Assembly: GCF_000814025.1 (NCBI RefSeq)
Contig: NZ_JWLL01000006.1
Location: forward strand, 744,001-808,000
Reading direction: 5' to 3'
DNA: 64,000 nt
From: Tateyamaria sp. ANG-S1
GTDB taxonomy: Bacteria > Pseudomonadota > Alphaproteobacteria > Rhodobacterales > Rhodobacteraceae
Both the position numbers and the translations under genes were made by a program. Positions 37,128-45,663 of the stretch are shown one piece after another. How positions within the stretch are numbered: the stretch's first letter is position 1; each line of letters opens with the position of its first letter. The notes beneath the pieces were generated by a model, which searched no databases, had not been told where the DNA came from, and was given only the letters and a program-made list of their open reading frames with translations.

Positions 37128-38174
37128 ATGCAAGAACCCTCCGACAAGGCCCTCGTCCCCTTCGTCTCCGTCGATCACATGATGCAGCTGATCCACCACA
37201 TCGGCGTGGCCGACATGCTGCGCGGGCTGGCCGATTACATCGAGGCCGACTTCAAACGGTGGGAGCTGTTCGACAAGACGCCCCGCGTCGCCTCCCACTC
37301 CGCCGAAGGGGTGATCGAACTCATGCCCACGTCAGACGGCGAGACCTACGGCTTCAAATACGTCAACGGGCACCCCAAGAACACCGCCGACGGGCTGCAA
37401 ACGGTCACGGCCTTCGGGCTGCTGGCAGATGTGGACACCGGCTACCCGGTCCTGCTGACGGAAATGACCATGCTCACGGCCCTGCGCACGGCGGCCACCT
37501 CCGCCATGGTCGCACGCACCCTCGCGCCCAAAGGGGCCAAGACCATGGCCATGATCGGCAACGGCGCCCAGTCGGAATTCCAGTCCCTCGCCATGCAAGC
37601 CATCGCAGGCATCGAAGAAGTCCGCCTGTATGACACCGACCCGGCAGCGACGGCCAAATGCGCCGCCAACCTCGCGGGCACCGGGCTCAGGGTCACGCAG
37701 TGCAAAACGGCCGAGGACGCCATCCAAGGCGCACAAATCCTCACCACATGCACGGCGGACAAGGCATACGCCACGATCCTGACCGACAACATGGTCGGCG
37801 CAGGCGTCCACATCAACGCCATCGGCGGCGACTGCCCGGGCAAAACCGAAATCGCCCCCGCCATCCTCAAACGCGGCGACATCTTCGTCGAATACCCGCC
37901 CCAAACCCGGATCGAGGGCGACATCCAGCAACTGGACGACGACCACCCCGTCACCGAAATCTGGCAGGTCCTCACCGGCCAGGCCAAGGGCCGCACCTCC
38001 GACAAACAAATCACCATCTTCGACAGCGTCGGCTTCGCGATCGAAGACTTCTCCGCCCTCCGCTACGTCCGCGACCGGATCAACGGCACGCCCTACTACC
38101 ACCCGCTCGACCTGCTGGCCGACCCGGACGATCCGCGCGATCTCTTCGGAATGCTGACACGGGCGAAGGGATAA
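37128..38174 (+). CDS. ocd: Ornithine cyclodeaminase
   Basis: Converts ornithine to proline and ammonia using bound NAD. 348 residues. The substrate region ELMPTSDGETYGFKYVNGHPKN is close to the N-terminus, and the Rossmann motif MIGNGAQSEFQSLA lies near 144. IGGDCPGKTEIAP and the C-terminal TIFDSVGFAIEDFSAL match the OCD/mu-crystallin family. Operon partner of arginase. Confidence 0.94.
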   Translation: MQEPSDKALVPFVSVDHMMQLIHHIGVADMLRGLADYIEADFKRWELFDKTPRVASHSAEGVIELMPTSDGETYGFKYVNGHPKNTADGLQTVTAFGLLADVDTGYPVLLTEMTMLTALRTAATSAMVARTLAPKGAKTMAMIGNGAQSEFQSLAMQAIAGIEEVRLYDTDPAATAKCAANLAGTGLRVTQCKTAEDAIQGAQILTTCTADKAYATILTDNMVGAGVHINAIGGDCPGKTEIAPAILKRGDIFVEYPPQTRIEGDIQQLDDDHPVTEIWQVLTGQAKGRTSDKQITIFDSVGFAIEDFSALRYVRDRINGTPYYHPLDLLADPDDPRDLFGMLTRAKG

Positions 38175-38513
38175 CAGGCACGTCAGCCCGCCCAAGTTTC
38201 CGATACACGTCGCCCTTTATCGCATCAACGACGCCCCATTTGCGTCCATACACCCCGCATGCGCAGCACAGCCCAGCATGTTTCAGCCGCTTTAAGGCGG
38301 CGCATGCGGCACCGCTCAGCCCAAAAATTCAATCCGGGGTTGCGTCATCATTTCAATGCCGACGCGCACGGCGGCGGCAAGCATCAATTTGCCTACTCGT
38401 AAAACGGGAATCCAATTTGGTGCGAATCAGCGTCAACGGCCCCCACCTTGCCCTTGCGCACGTCACTCTTCGCGCAATGAACCCTGAAGATGAACGACCA
38501 CAAGGAAGACGAA
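38175..38513. other. Intergenic region upstream of the first tandem paralog
   Basis: No gene seen. GCCGC-TTTAAG-GCGGC near 38288 could be a weak transcript end for the arginase operon. The remainder presumably holds the promoter of the 456-residue gene. A ribosome site AAGGAAG (38504-38510) lies just before its ATG. Confidence 0.45.
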
Positions 38514-39884
38514 ATGCCCTTCGATGCACCTCACTCCGGCACCGATGAATTTCAATTCATCACCCCGTCGGACCTGTCCTCACCGCTCACCGCGACCACA
38601 GGTCAATTCGCGCTGTCCCAAGCGCTCCTGAGCCGCGATATCGACAGCTCCGAACTGACCGAGGCACAGTCAGACATCCTGTCCGACTATGCCGACCTGC
38701 TCGACACGGCATCCGCCGCCGAGCTCGAGACAAAGTCCGACGTGATCGCGCAGTTCGGAGAACAGCTCGACATCACCTTCGTCGAAGACTTCCGCACCAC
38801 CGACGGCCAAAAACTAAACGGCGCCGCAACCGAAGACGGCCAGATCATCCTTGATGCTGATCTGACGACCGCCGCACTCAAAGCCACGCTTGTCGAAGAA
38901 ATCGCCGAAGCCGCGTTCAAAGACGCGTTTGACACCACATCGCAGGGTGACTTCGGCGCCGAAGTGGCCGCCCGCCTCGCTGGGGAAGCCGACCCGGCGG
39001 CACTCGCCGCATTCAACTCCGACGCGCAAAATGACACGGTAGAAACCGAATTCGGGACGGCAGAAGCGGCTGTGTCGCGTCCGGTTGACGCAGGGATCGC
39101 CCGTGCTCTCACCCGAGACATCTCCCGCAGCAACGACCTCGATGAAGTTAACAACATCACTTTCACTTCCATTGCCCCAGAGGATTACGGAGGCGACAGA
39201 TTTTTTAGGGAGCCTCTGGTGACCCCAACCGCCGCGGAGTTAGATCTGTCCCGTATTCAAGGGAAATACGATTTGAACGGCGACGGCGTATTGGATCAAT
39301 ATGCACTCAGAGCGGTCGAACCAAATGCGTTCATGAACCTTCAAGTGATTGGCCAGACACCCACAAAACTGATCCCAACGTCACAGTCGAATTCCATCCT
39401 GATCGGTCAAGGTCAGGCCTCGACGACATGGGTACTGAGGACGGAGCAAAGCTACGAAACCTCGTCGGAATTCAATTGGAACTCATCAATTGCCGTTGGT
39501 TTGGAGGCGTCGGGCGAGATTTTGGGGGTTGGCTTGTCAGCATCGTTGACGGCAACAACCGAGGGCGGCGGCAGCAATAGGTCGACCGACAAATTTACTG
39601 TCGCCAACGAGGTGCGTGAAACCTACACTATTCCAGCGGGCGCATACGAACCCGGCACCCTGGTGAACTACGGCTTCCACATGATCGTGGGAGATGTGGA
39701 TGTTGCACAAAACACCTTTTACGACCTCGAAATCACCAACTCGCGAAACGAAGGGGTTCGAGAGTTTGTCGGTTTCGAAGGCTTCAACCGAGGGATCGTT
39801 CAAGACCACTATGTCGGTCTTGTCATGACCGACTATGACGTCAACAATCCCCCCTTGGGCGGAGAGATTCTGGCTTTTGCCTGA
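38514..39884 (+). CDS. Tandem paralog 1: two-part protein with aerolysin-like C-terminal half (predicted)
   Basis: 456 residues, no named family recognised with certainty. Residues 1-185 align without gaps to the neighbour at 40284, including TDGQKLNG, DADLTTAALKATLVEEIAE, GDFGAEV and FGTAEA. This resembles the LLEEIGH-type metallopeptidase-like domain of large secreted proteins but lacks the final His. Residues 253-261 (DLNGDGVLD) fit an EF-hand-like calcium loop. Residues 300-400 are Ser/Thr-rich with alternating hydrophobics (EFNWNSSIAVGLEASGEI, then YTIPAGAYEPGTLVNYGFH), as in aerolysin-type pore formers. No Sec signal; it ends in hydrophobic EILAFA. The start is the ATG with AAGGAAG. Function is inferred, not shown. 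Confidence 0.7.
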   Translation: MPFDAPHSGTDEFQFITPSDLSSPLTATTGQFALSQALLSRDIDSSELTEAQSDILSDYADLLDTASAAELETKSDVIAQFGEQLDITFVEDFRTTDGQKLNGAATEDGQIILDADLTTAALKATLVEEIAEAAFKDAFDTTSQGDFGAEVAARLAGEADPAALAAFNSDAQNDTVETEFGTAEAAVSRPVDAGIARALTRDISRSNDLDEVNNITFTSIAPEDYGGDRFFREPLVTPTAAELDLSRIQGKYDLNGDGVLDQYALRAVEPNAFMNLQVIGQTPTKLIPTSQSNSILIGQGQASTTWVLRTEQSYETSSEFNWNSSIAVGLEASGEILGVGLSASLTATTEGGGSNRSTDKFTVANEVRETYTIPAGAYEPGTLVNYGFHMIVGDVDVAQNTFYDLEITNSRNEGVREFVGFEGFNRGIVQDHYVGLVMTDYDVNNPPLGGEILAFA

Positions 39885-40283
39885 AACATCTCGTTAGACG
39901 GACAGAGCGAACACATCGCTCTGTCCAATCCATATCTTGCAAAGGTGTCAAAGCGCCTTGCTCGACAATCACGCCTCCAATCAGGCGTGCCTCCCCCCCA
40001 AAAAAACCGCGTCCGAAGAAACGCGATACCACAGCGCGCCCGGCAAAAACCGGCGTCATCCCCAACGGAAGCCGGCATTTTTGCGCACAAAAAACCAACC
40101 AAGGGTTGTGTTGTCACTTACACGCCACCCCGGCCCGCAAGCCATCGCAAGATCTTGCCCATGCGCTGACTTACACTGCGCCCGACACCGAATCAGCATT
40201 TTAAAATTTAAAAATGCAAATGCGAGAGCCACTTCCCTCCGCATTACTGCACTTGAAGACGCAAGTTCAAAAGGAAAATGCAA
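39885..40283. other. Intergenic region between the tandem paralogs
   Basis: About 400 bases without a convincing gene. The last 80 bases are AT-rich (TTTTAAAATTTAAAAA) and contain the 13-base string AAAATGCAAATGC twice, at 40211-40223 and 40275-40287. The second copy overlaps the start of paralog 2. The AT-rich block is a likely promoter, so the second gene can be expressed separately from the first. Confidence 0.5.
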
Positions 40284-41642
40284 ATGCCACTCGACGCACT
40301 ACAGACCGCCGACGACAGCTTCGTGTTTCACGCGGGCCTCCAACACGACACACCGGACACGGCGACCACAGGTCAACACGCACTGACCCAATCGCTGCTG
40401 GCGCGCGGTACCCAAGACACGGACCTCACCGACGCACAGACAGACACACTAGCCGAATTCGCGGAGCTACTCGATCTGGCACAGGCGGCTGACATCCGCA
40501 CCGGCACAGATGCCCTGACGCTCATGGGTGACGCATTGGACATGACACTGACACAAGACCTGCGCGCCACGGACGGGCAAAAACTTGACGGCATCGCCAC
40601 ACATAATGGCCGGATCGTCCTCGACGCGGATTTGAGCGGCGCGCACCTCAAGGCAACTTTGATCGAAGAAATCGCAGAGCAGGCGTTCTATCAAACCTTC
40701 CAAGACGCCTCTGATGGTGACTTTGGCGCAGAAGTTGTTGCCCGGCTTCAGGGCACGGCGGACGCCGCCGCGTTGGCCGCCTATGCAACCGCTGCCGAAA
40801 ACGACACCGTCCAAACCGCATTTGGCACGGCCGAAGCCTCCAGCAGAACCCCTGCGGGACCCGAAGGGAACTCATTTGCCTCCGCGCTCGTGTTTCCCAA
40901 TGGTCTGATCGGGTACGACAAGGTTGAAACCAGATTGGACAACCCTGCCCCGTTCGAGCGGCTGGACCAACCAACCTTGGTCAATCCGGGCGCCCGGGAC
41001 CTGGACATTTCCGGGGCGCAGGGCAGGTTCGATTTGAACAACGATGGCGTGTTGGACCAATACAAGATGAAAGCCGCCTACACCAACGTGAACGGCGACC
41101 TGCGCGTCCTCGACGTGCGCCCGACCAAGTTGATCCCGACCTCCGAATCCAACTCCATCGTCATTGGCAAGGGCGAAGCCTCGACCACATGGGTGCTGCG
41201 CACAGAACAGGCCCACACCACCGCGTCCGAATACAACTGGAACGTTTCCGTCGCCTCGACGATCGAAGCCTCCGGCGAGTTTCTGGGGATCGGTGCATCC
41301 GCCTCGTTGACGACCACCGGTGGCACGGGCGGTTCTGTGACACGCACCAACAGTTTTACCGTCGTAAACGAGGTGCGCGACACCTACACCATCCCCGCGG
41401 GCGTCTATGAGGAGGGCACGCTGGTCAACTACGGCTTCCACATCGTCACGGCCGATGTCGATATTTTGGAATACACGCTCTACATCCTCGAGATCACAAA
41501 TGCCGTCGAAGGGTTCGAAGATCACGTGGACTTCGTCGGCATTGGCAGCGGCACACTGAACGACCACTACGCAGGTCTCGTCGTGACAGATTACGACATC
41601 AACAACCGCCCCTTTGAGGACAACGCGCTGACGCTCGTGTAA
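40284..41642 (+). CDS. Tandem paralog 2: two-part protein with aerolysin-like C-terminal half (predicted)
   Basis: 452 residues, paralogous over the whole length to the protein at 38514. Shared landmarks sit at nearly the same residues: TDGQKLDG (97), IEEIAEQAF (127), GDFGAEVVARL (145), calcium-loop-like DLNNDGVLD (250), TKLIPTSESNSIVIGKGEASTTWVLRTEQ (281), the Ser/Thr-rich beta region (312-366), YTIPAGVYEEGTLVNYGFHI (368), and DHYAGLVVTDYDINN near the end. Both proteins begin MP[FL]DA, which supports the ATG at 40284 with AAGGA eight bases before it. Residues 186-240 are the most divergent. No Sec signal; it ends NALTLV. A calcium-dependent secreted pore-former is the working idea. Confidence 0.7.
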   Translation: MPLDALQTADDSFVFHAGLQHDTPDTATTGQHALTQSLLARGTQDTDLTDAQTDTLAEFAELLDLAQAADIRTGTDALTLMGDALDMTLTQDLRATDGQKLDGIATHNGRIVLDADLSGAHLKATLIEEIAEQAFYQTFQDASDGDFGAEVVARLQGTADAAALAAYATAAENDTVQTAFGTAEASSRTPAGPEGNSFASALVFPNGLIGYDKVETRLDNPAPFERLDQPTLVNPGARDLDISGAQGRFDLNNDGVLDQYKMKAAYTNVNGDLRVLDVRPTKLIPTSESNSIVIGKGEASTTWVLRTEQAHTTASEYNWNVSVASTIEASGEFLGIGASASLTTTGGTGGSVTRTNSFTVVNEVRDTYTIPAGVYEEGTLVNYGFHIVTADVDILEYTLYILEITNAVEGFEDHVDFVGIGSGTLNDHYAGLVVTDYDINNRPFEDNALTLV

Positions 41643-41845
41643 CGCGCCGCACAACCGGGAAGAGCGTGCCTGCCACGCTCTTTCTGCCCGGCGGTTCGGT
41701 CGGCGAAAATCCGGTGTGCGTTTTGTATTGCGTGGACTGTCTGGCAGGCCTCCGCTGCTCAGGTCTTAACCAATCCTGAACGCACCCGGACAAACATGAA
41801 CGAGCGTGCAAATCCTAACAGAAGCTGAACCCGCACAGCGCAGCA

Positions 41846-41954
41846 AAACACGCAGTTTCACCGTCAAAATGTGCACTTTGCAAAAAAGCCCCGGAAACCG
41901 GGGCTTTTCGGGGTGCGGAAAACGCGCAGTTTCCCGGCCAAAATTTGCAGTTTG
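41846..41954. repeat. Imperfect direct repeat flanking a terminator
   Basis: A block at 41846-41880 beginning AAACACGCAGTTTCACCG recurs imperfectly at 41920-41954 as AAACGCGCAGTTTCCCGG. Both contain CAAAAT..TGCA.TTTG, with one-base spacing difference. They bracket the hairpin at 41884-41908. The whole 41643-41999 gap has no gene. Confidence 0.5.
41884..41908. terminator. Bidirectional intrinsic terminator between paralog 2 and dksA
   Basis: AGCCCCGG (41887-41894) pairs with CCGGGGCT (41898-41905) over AAA, with an A run before and TTTT after, so it works in both directions for the convergent genes on each side. Confidence 0.85.
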
Positions 41955-41999
41955 GGGCGACGACCACCCCAAGCCCGCACCGTACGGTGCGTTAACCGA

Positions 42000-42422
42000 T
42001 CAATCGTCGCGATGCACCTTTTCGCGCCGCTCGTGACGTTCTTGCGCCTCAAGGCTCATGGTCGCGATGGGCCGCGCATCCAGACGTTTGAGCGAAATCG
42101 GCTCGCCCGTCACGATGCAATATCCGTATTCGCCCTCGTCAATCCGGCGCAGTGCTGCGTCGATCTTGGCCACCAGCTTGCGCTGCCGGTCCCGCGTGCG
42201 CAGCTCCAGCGCGCGGTCGGTTTCCTCGGACGCGCGGTCCGCGACGTCGGGAATATTGCGCGTGCCGTCCTGCAGCCCCTCGATCGTGTCGCGGCTGCCC
42301 GCCAGCAATTCGTTCTTCCAATTCAGCAACTTGCGGCGGAAATACTCAACCTGCCGGTCATTCATGAACGGCTCGTCCTCGGCCGGACGATAGTCATCCG
42401 GCAGGAAAACTTCCTGTTTCAT
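42000..42422 (-). CDS. dksA: DksA-type RNA polymerase-binding transcription factor
   Basis: 140 residues. Coiled-coil hairpin (20-90) with DGTRNIPDVADRASEETDRALELRTRDRQRKL; DVADRAS-type residues at the tip reach the polymerase secondary channel with ppGpp. The C-terminal zinc-finger region keeps only one of the four expected Cys: YGYCIVTGEP, with Thr at the second position and Ser/Ala (ATMSLEAQE) at the third and fourth. Degenerate fingers are known in alphaproteobacterial DksA. GAGGGG precedes the chosen ATG; a start 11 codons upstream is possible. Divergent from the MoxR gene. Confidence 0.94.
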   Translation of the reverse strand: MKQEVFLPDDYRPAEDEPFMNDRQVEYFRRKLLNWKNELLAGSRDTIEGLQDGTRNIPDVADRASEETDRALELRTRDRQRKLVAKIDAALRRIDEGEYGYCIVTGEPISLKRLDARPIATMSLEAQERHERREKVHRDD

Positions 42423-42605
42423 CTCATTCCCCTCGATACGACTGACGTTGGCCATAGCGGCTCCCCAGTTGGTCCTGTGCTTTGCCCCGACCAGCTCCCT
42501 GCCGCAGCGTCTATCCGAGGGACATGGGATTGTCACTACCCATTCCCGCCCCAGATTGGCTAAAAGCTGCGTGATGAAGAGATTGCCGCAAATGGGTGAA
42601 CACAC

Positions 42606-43445
42606 ATGAAATTCCAGGGCACAGACGCCTACGTCGCCACCGACGACCTGACCATCGCGGTGAATGCCGCCGTCACTTTGGAGCGGCCCCTGCTCGTCAA
42701 AGGTGAACCCGGTACGGGCAAGACAGAGCTGGCCAAACAGGTGGCCCGGGGCCTTGGTTTGCGGCTGATCGAATGGAACATCAAATCGACCACGCGGGCG
42801 CAGCAAGGCCTTTACGAATATGACGCCGTGAGCCGTCTGCGCGACAGCCAGCTGGGCGAGGACAAGGTCCACGACGTGGGCAACTACATCAAGAAAGGCA
42901 AGCTCTGGGAGGCGTTCGAGGCCGACGAAAAAGTCGTCCTCCTGATCGACGAGATCGACAAGGCCGACATCGAATTTCCCAATGATCTCTTGCAGGAACT
43001 CGATAAGATGGAGTTCTTCGTCTACGAGACCGGCGAGACGATCAAGGCCCGCCAGCGCCCCGTGGTCATCATCACCTCGAACAACGAAAAGGAACTGCCC
43101 GACGCCTTCCTGCGCCGCTGTTTCTTCCACTACATCCGCTTCCCGGACATGGAAACGATGAAGCAGATCGTGGCCGTCCACCACCCGGGGATCAAGGAAG
43201 CCCTGCTGACCACGGCCCTCACCCAGTTCTTCGAAATCCGCGAACAGCAGGGGCTGAAGAAAAAGCCGTCCACCTCCGAAGTGCTCGACTGGCTCAAGCT
43301 GCTTCTGGCCGAGGATATGAGCGCCGAAGACCTCAAATCCGGCGGCGCCTCGGCCCTGCCCAAACTGCATGGCGCGCTCTTGAAGAACGAACAGGACGTC
43401 CACCTGTTCGAACGGCTTGCCTTCATGGCGCGCGGCCAACGCTGA
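42606..43445 (+). CDS. MoxR-family AAA+ ATPase
   Basis: 279 residues. Walker A LVKGEPGTGKTELAKQ (residue ~30), Walker B VVLLIDEIDKADIEFPNDLL (~115), sensor 1 VVIITSNNEKELPDAFLRR (~155). MoxR proteins act as chaperone-like ATPases with a von Willebrand A partner, for cofactor insertion or complex maturation; this one is closest in style to CoxD-like proteins. Its likely partner is the VWA protein at 45664, which is three genes downstream rather than adjacent. Confidence 0.93.
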   Translation: MKFQGTDAYVATDDLTIAVNAAVTLERPLLVKGEPGTGKTELAKQVARGLGLRLIEWNIKSTTRAQQGLYEYDAVSRLRDSQLGEDKVHDVGNYIKKGKLWEAFEADEKVVLLIDEIDKADIEFPNDLLQELDKMEFFVYETGETIKARQRPVVIITSNNEKELPDAFLRRCFFHYIRFPDMETMKQIVAVHHPGIKEALLTTALTQFFEIREQQGLKKKPSTSEVLDWLKLLLAEDMSAEDLKSGGASALPKLHGALLKNEQDVHLFERLAFMARGQR

Positions 43446-43637
43446 CGTCATCGCACTTTACGTAAGCATGTGACCCAAAAGGCGAGTCTTTTGGGTCACA
43501 TTCCGCGCGCCCGCGCGACACCTGTCTGATTTGAAGACAAAAAACCTTTATTTTGCCTGAATTGCTCCATACGCTGACCGTGATGAGAGGCGAAAACGCC
43601 CGCATCCAATATGCTAAAAGGCAGGCAGGCAGTTATA

Positions 43638-44093
43638 ATGACCGGTACAGACGCACTCAAAGTGCGCCCTCTTTTGTCGTCGGATCGCCCCGCGTGGGAT
43701 GGTCTGTGGGCAGCCTATCTCGACTTTTACGAGACATCCCGCCCGAAAGAGATTTTCGACACATATTTCGACCGCCTGCTGGGCGATGACCCCCAGGATT
43801 TCAACGCGCTTGTGGCCGAGGATAAGGGCAGGCTTGTCGGCCTTGCCCACTACCTGTTCCACCGCCATGGCTGGAAGGTCGAGAATGTCTGCTATCTGCA
43901 GGACCTCTATGCCGATCCGTCTGTCCGGGGGCGTGGCATTGGCCGCGCGTTGATCGAAGGCGTCTACGCCGCAGCAGACGCCGCAAAAGCGTCCTCGGTC
44001 TACTGGCTCACCCAGGATACCAACACGCAGGCCCGCAAGCTCTACGACCGCGTCGGCACCCTGTCCCCCTTCATCAAGTACGATCGGGGATAA
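43638..44093 (+). CDS. GNAT-family N-acetyltransferase
   Basis: 151 residues. Acetyl-CoA motif LQDLYADPSVRGRGIGRALIEGVYAAAD (R-G-x-G-I-G) near residue 95, and a C-terminal SVYWLTQDTNTQARKLYDRVG, where the Tyr is the common general acid. The substrate is unknown. I start at 43638; an in-frame ATG nine codons upstream lacks a ribosome site. The next gene begins five bases after the stop. Confidence 0.88.
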   Translation: MTGTDALKVRPLLSSDRPAWDGLWAAYLDFYETSRPKEIFDTYFDRLLGDDPQDFNALVAEDKGRLVGLAHYLFHRHGWKVENVCYLQDLYADPSVRGRGIGRALIEGVYAAADAAKASSVYWLTQDTNTQARKLYDRVGTLSPFIKYDRG

Positions 44094-44098
44094 GCCAG

Positions 44099-45457
44099 AT
44101 GCGCCGTTTTGTTTTGCCCTTCGTTCTGTTGCTCAACGCCTGTGTGCCCGTCACGCCAGGCGACACGCCGACGCGCGCCCTGTCGTCCGGAAACGACCTG
44201 CCCCCGATGAAGACCTTTGGCGCGCCGCGCCCGGTCCAGCCGATCCGGTCCAACAACGACCTGGCACTCGATTTCATCGAACTCAGCTTTCAACTGGAAT
44301 CGGGTCGCGAATTGCCTGTCTTCACCCGCTTCGAAGGCCCCATATCGGTCCGCGTCACCGGCGCCCCGCCCGCATCGCTCGGCACCGACCTGCGCCGCCT
44401 AATGCACCGGCTGCGGAGCGAGGCGAACATCGACATCTACGAAGCCGCCCCGGGCAACCCGGCCAACATCACGATTGAGGCCGTGTCCCGCAAGGACATC
44501 CGCAAGGCCTTGCCCCATGCCGCCTGTTTCGTCGTGCCCAACATCACGACCATCTCGGAATACAAGCCCAACCGCCGTACCCCGCGCACAAGCTGGTCGA
44601 ACCTGCGCACGCGCGAGCGGCTGGCCATCTTCCTGCCCAATGATGCAAGCCCGCAAGAGGTGCGCGATTGCCTGCACGAGGAACTGGCGCAAGCCATTGG
44701 CCCGCTCAACGACCTCTACCGCCTGCCCGACAGCGTGTTCAACGACGACAACGTGCACACTGTCCTGACGGGCTTCGACATGCTGATGCTCAAAGCGTAT
44801 TATTCACCTGAACTCCGCTCTGGCATGACGCGCGGACAGGTGGCACAGCGCTTGCCGCAGATCTTTGCCCGCATCAATCCGGGTGGTGAGGGCCTACCGG
44901 CCAAATACGCAACCCGCACGCCACGGGCGTGGAGCCAGGCGGTACAAACGGCCCTCGGCCCCGGTGCCACCACCGCGCAGCGCAGGGAGGCCGCCAAACG
45001 CGCGCTCGACATTGCGCAAGCAATGGGCTGGCGAGATCACCGCCGCGCCTTTGCTCACTACGCCAATGGCCGTCTGCTGCTCGCCAGCGATCCTAGCGCC
45101 GCGCAGTCCCATTTCCGCGCTGCCGACCAGTTCTATGCAGCGACACCAGGTGCCGACCTGCACCGCGCCTATGTCGCCACCCAACTGGCCGCCTATGCCA
45201 TCAGCCGCGGCGATGGCGACGCCGCCATGATCACGCTCGCCCCCCATATCGACCGGGCTGCCCGCAACGAAAACGCAGCACTTCTGTCGACACTTCTGCT
45301 CTTGCGCGCCGAGGCACTGGACCTGCAAGGCCGCGCCGCCGAGGCACGCACGGTCAGGCTGGACAGCCTGGGGTGGGCGCGCTACGGATTCGGCTCTGAC
45401 TGGGCGGTGCGGGCCAAGCTGCGGGAAATCTCCTCGCTGAGCCCGCTGAAAGGGTGA
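44099..45457 (+). CDS. DUF2927-containing lipoprotein
   Basis: 452 residues. The lipobox LLLNAC at residues 10-15 makes it a probable outer- or inner-membrane lipoprotein. The DUF2927 region (about 50-260) contains the conserved CLHEELAQAIGPLNDLYRLPDSVFNDDNVH, whose HEE and Asn/Asp residues look like a metal site. The C-terminal 180 residues are helical and TPR-like. Function unknown. Five bases after the GNAT stop. Confidence 0.85.
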   Translation: MRRFVLPFVLLLNACVPVTPGDTPTRALSSGNDLPPMKTFGAPRPVQPIRSNNDLALDFIELSFQLESGRELPVFTRFEGPISVRVTGAPPASLGTDLRRLMHRLRSEANIDIYEAAPGNPANITIEAVSRKDIRKALPHAACFVVPNITTISEYKPNRRTPRTSWSNLRTRERLAIFLPNDASPQEVRDCLHEELAQAIGPLNDLYRLPDSVFNDDNVHTVLTGFDMLMLKAYYSPELRSGMTRGQVAQRLPQIFARINPGGEGLPAKYATRTPRAWSQAVQTALGPGATTAQRREAAKRALDIAQAMGWRDHRRAFAHYANGRLLLASDPSAAQSHFRAADQFYAATPGADLHRAYVATQLAAYAISRGDGDAAMITLAPHIDRAARNENAALLSTLLLLRAEALDLQGRAAEARTVRLDSLGWARYGFGSDWAVRAKLREISSLSPLKG

Positions 45458-45491
45458 ACTTGCCGCCCCAAGGCATTGAGAGGCAAGGCAA

Positions 45492-45662
45492 ATGATCGTT
45501 ATCGTGGCCGCCCTTCTGGGCGCTTTGATCGGCGGATATACGGCAAGCAAGCGCAACGGCAACCGGCTCGACATCCTGCAATATGCAGCGGGTTACGCTC
45601 TGGCCTTCGTTATCGTGGGCATGATCGCCACCGTCATGATCGACCGCGCGATGCGAGGCTGA
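45492..45662 (+). CDS. Small membrane protein with two helices
   Basis: 56 residues: a hydrophobic helix (IVIVAALLGALIGGYTA), a basic loop (SKRNGNRLDILQYA), and a second helix (GYALAFVIVGMIATVMI). The ATG lies 34 bases after the DUF2927 gene, and the stop is one base before the VWA gene's ATG, so it sits in the operon. No family name. The basic loop is expected to be cytoplasmic. Confidence 0.7.
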   Translation: MIVIVAALLGALIGGYTASKRNGNRLDILQYAAGYALAFVIVGMIATVMIDRAMRG

Positions 45663-45663
45663 C

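Noticed and set aside
36144-37298. A 384-codon minus-strand frame opposite arginase
   Set aside because: Gly/Val/Asp-rich antisense of high-GC codons; the arginase motifs on the plus strand are intact.
40214-40492. A 92-codon frame overlapping the start of paralog 2, beginning at the first copy of the 13-base repeat
   Set aside because: No ribosome site, a different frame from the conserved protein, and Arg/Thr-rich shadow composition downstream.
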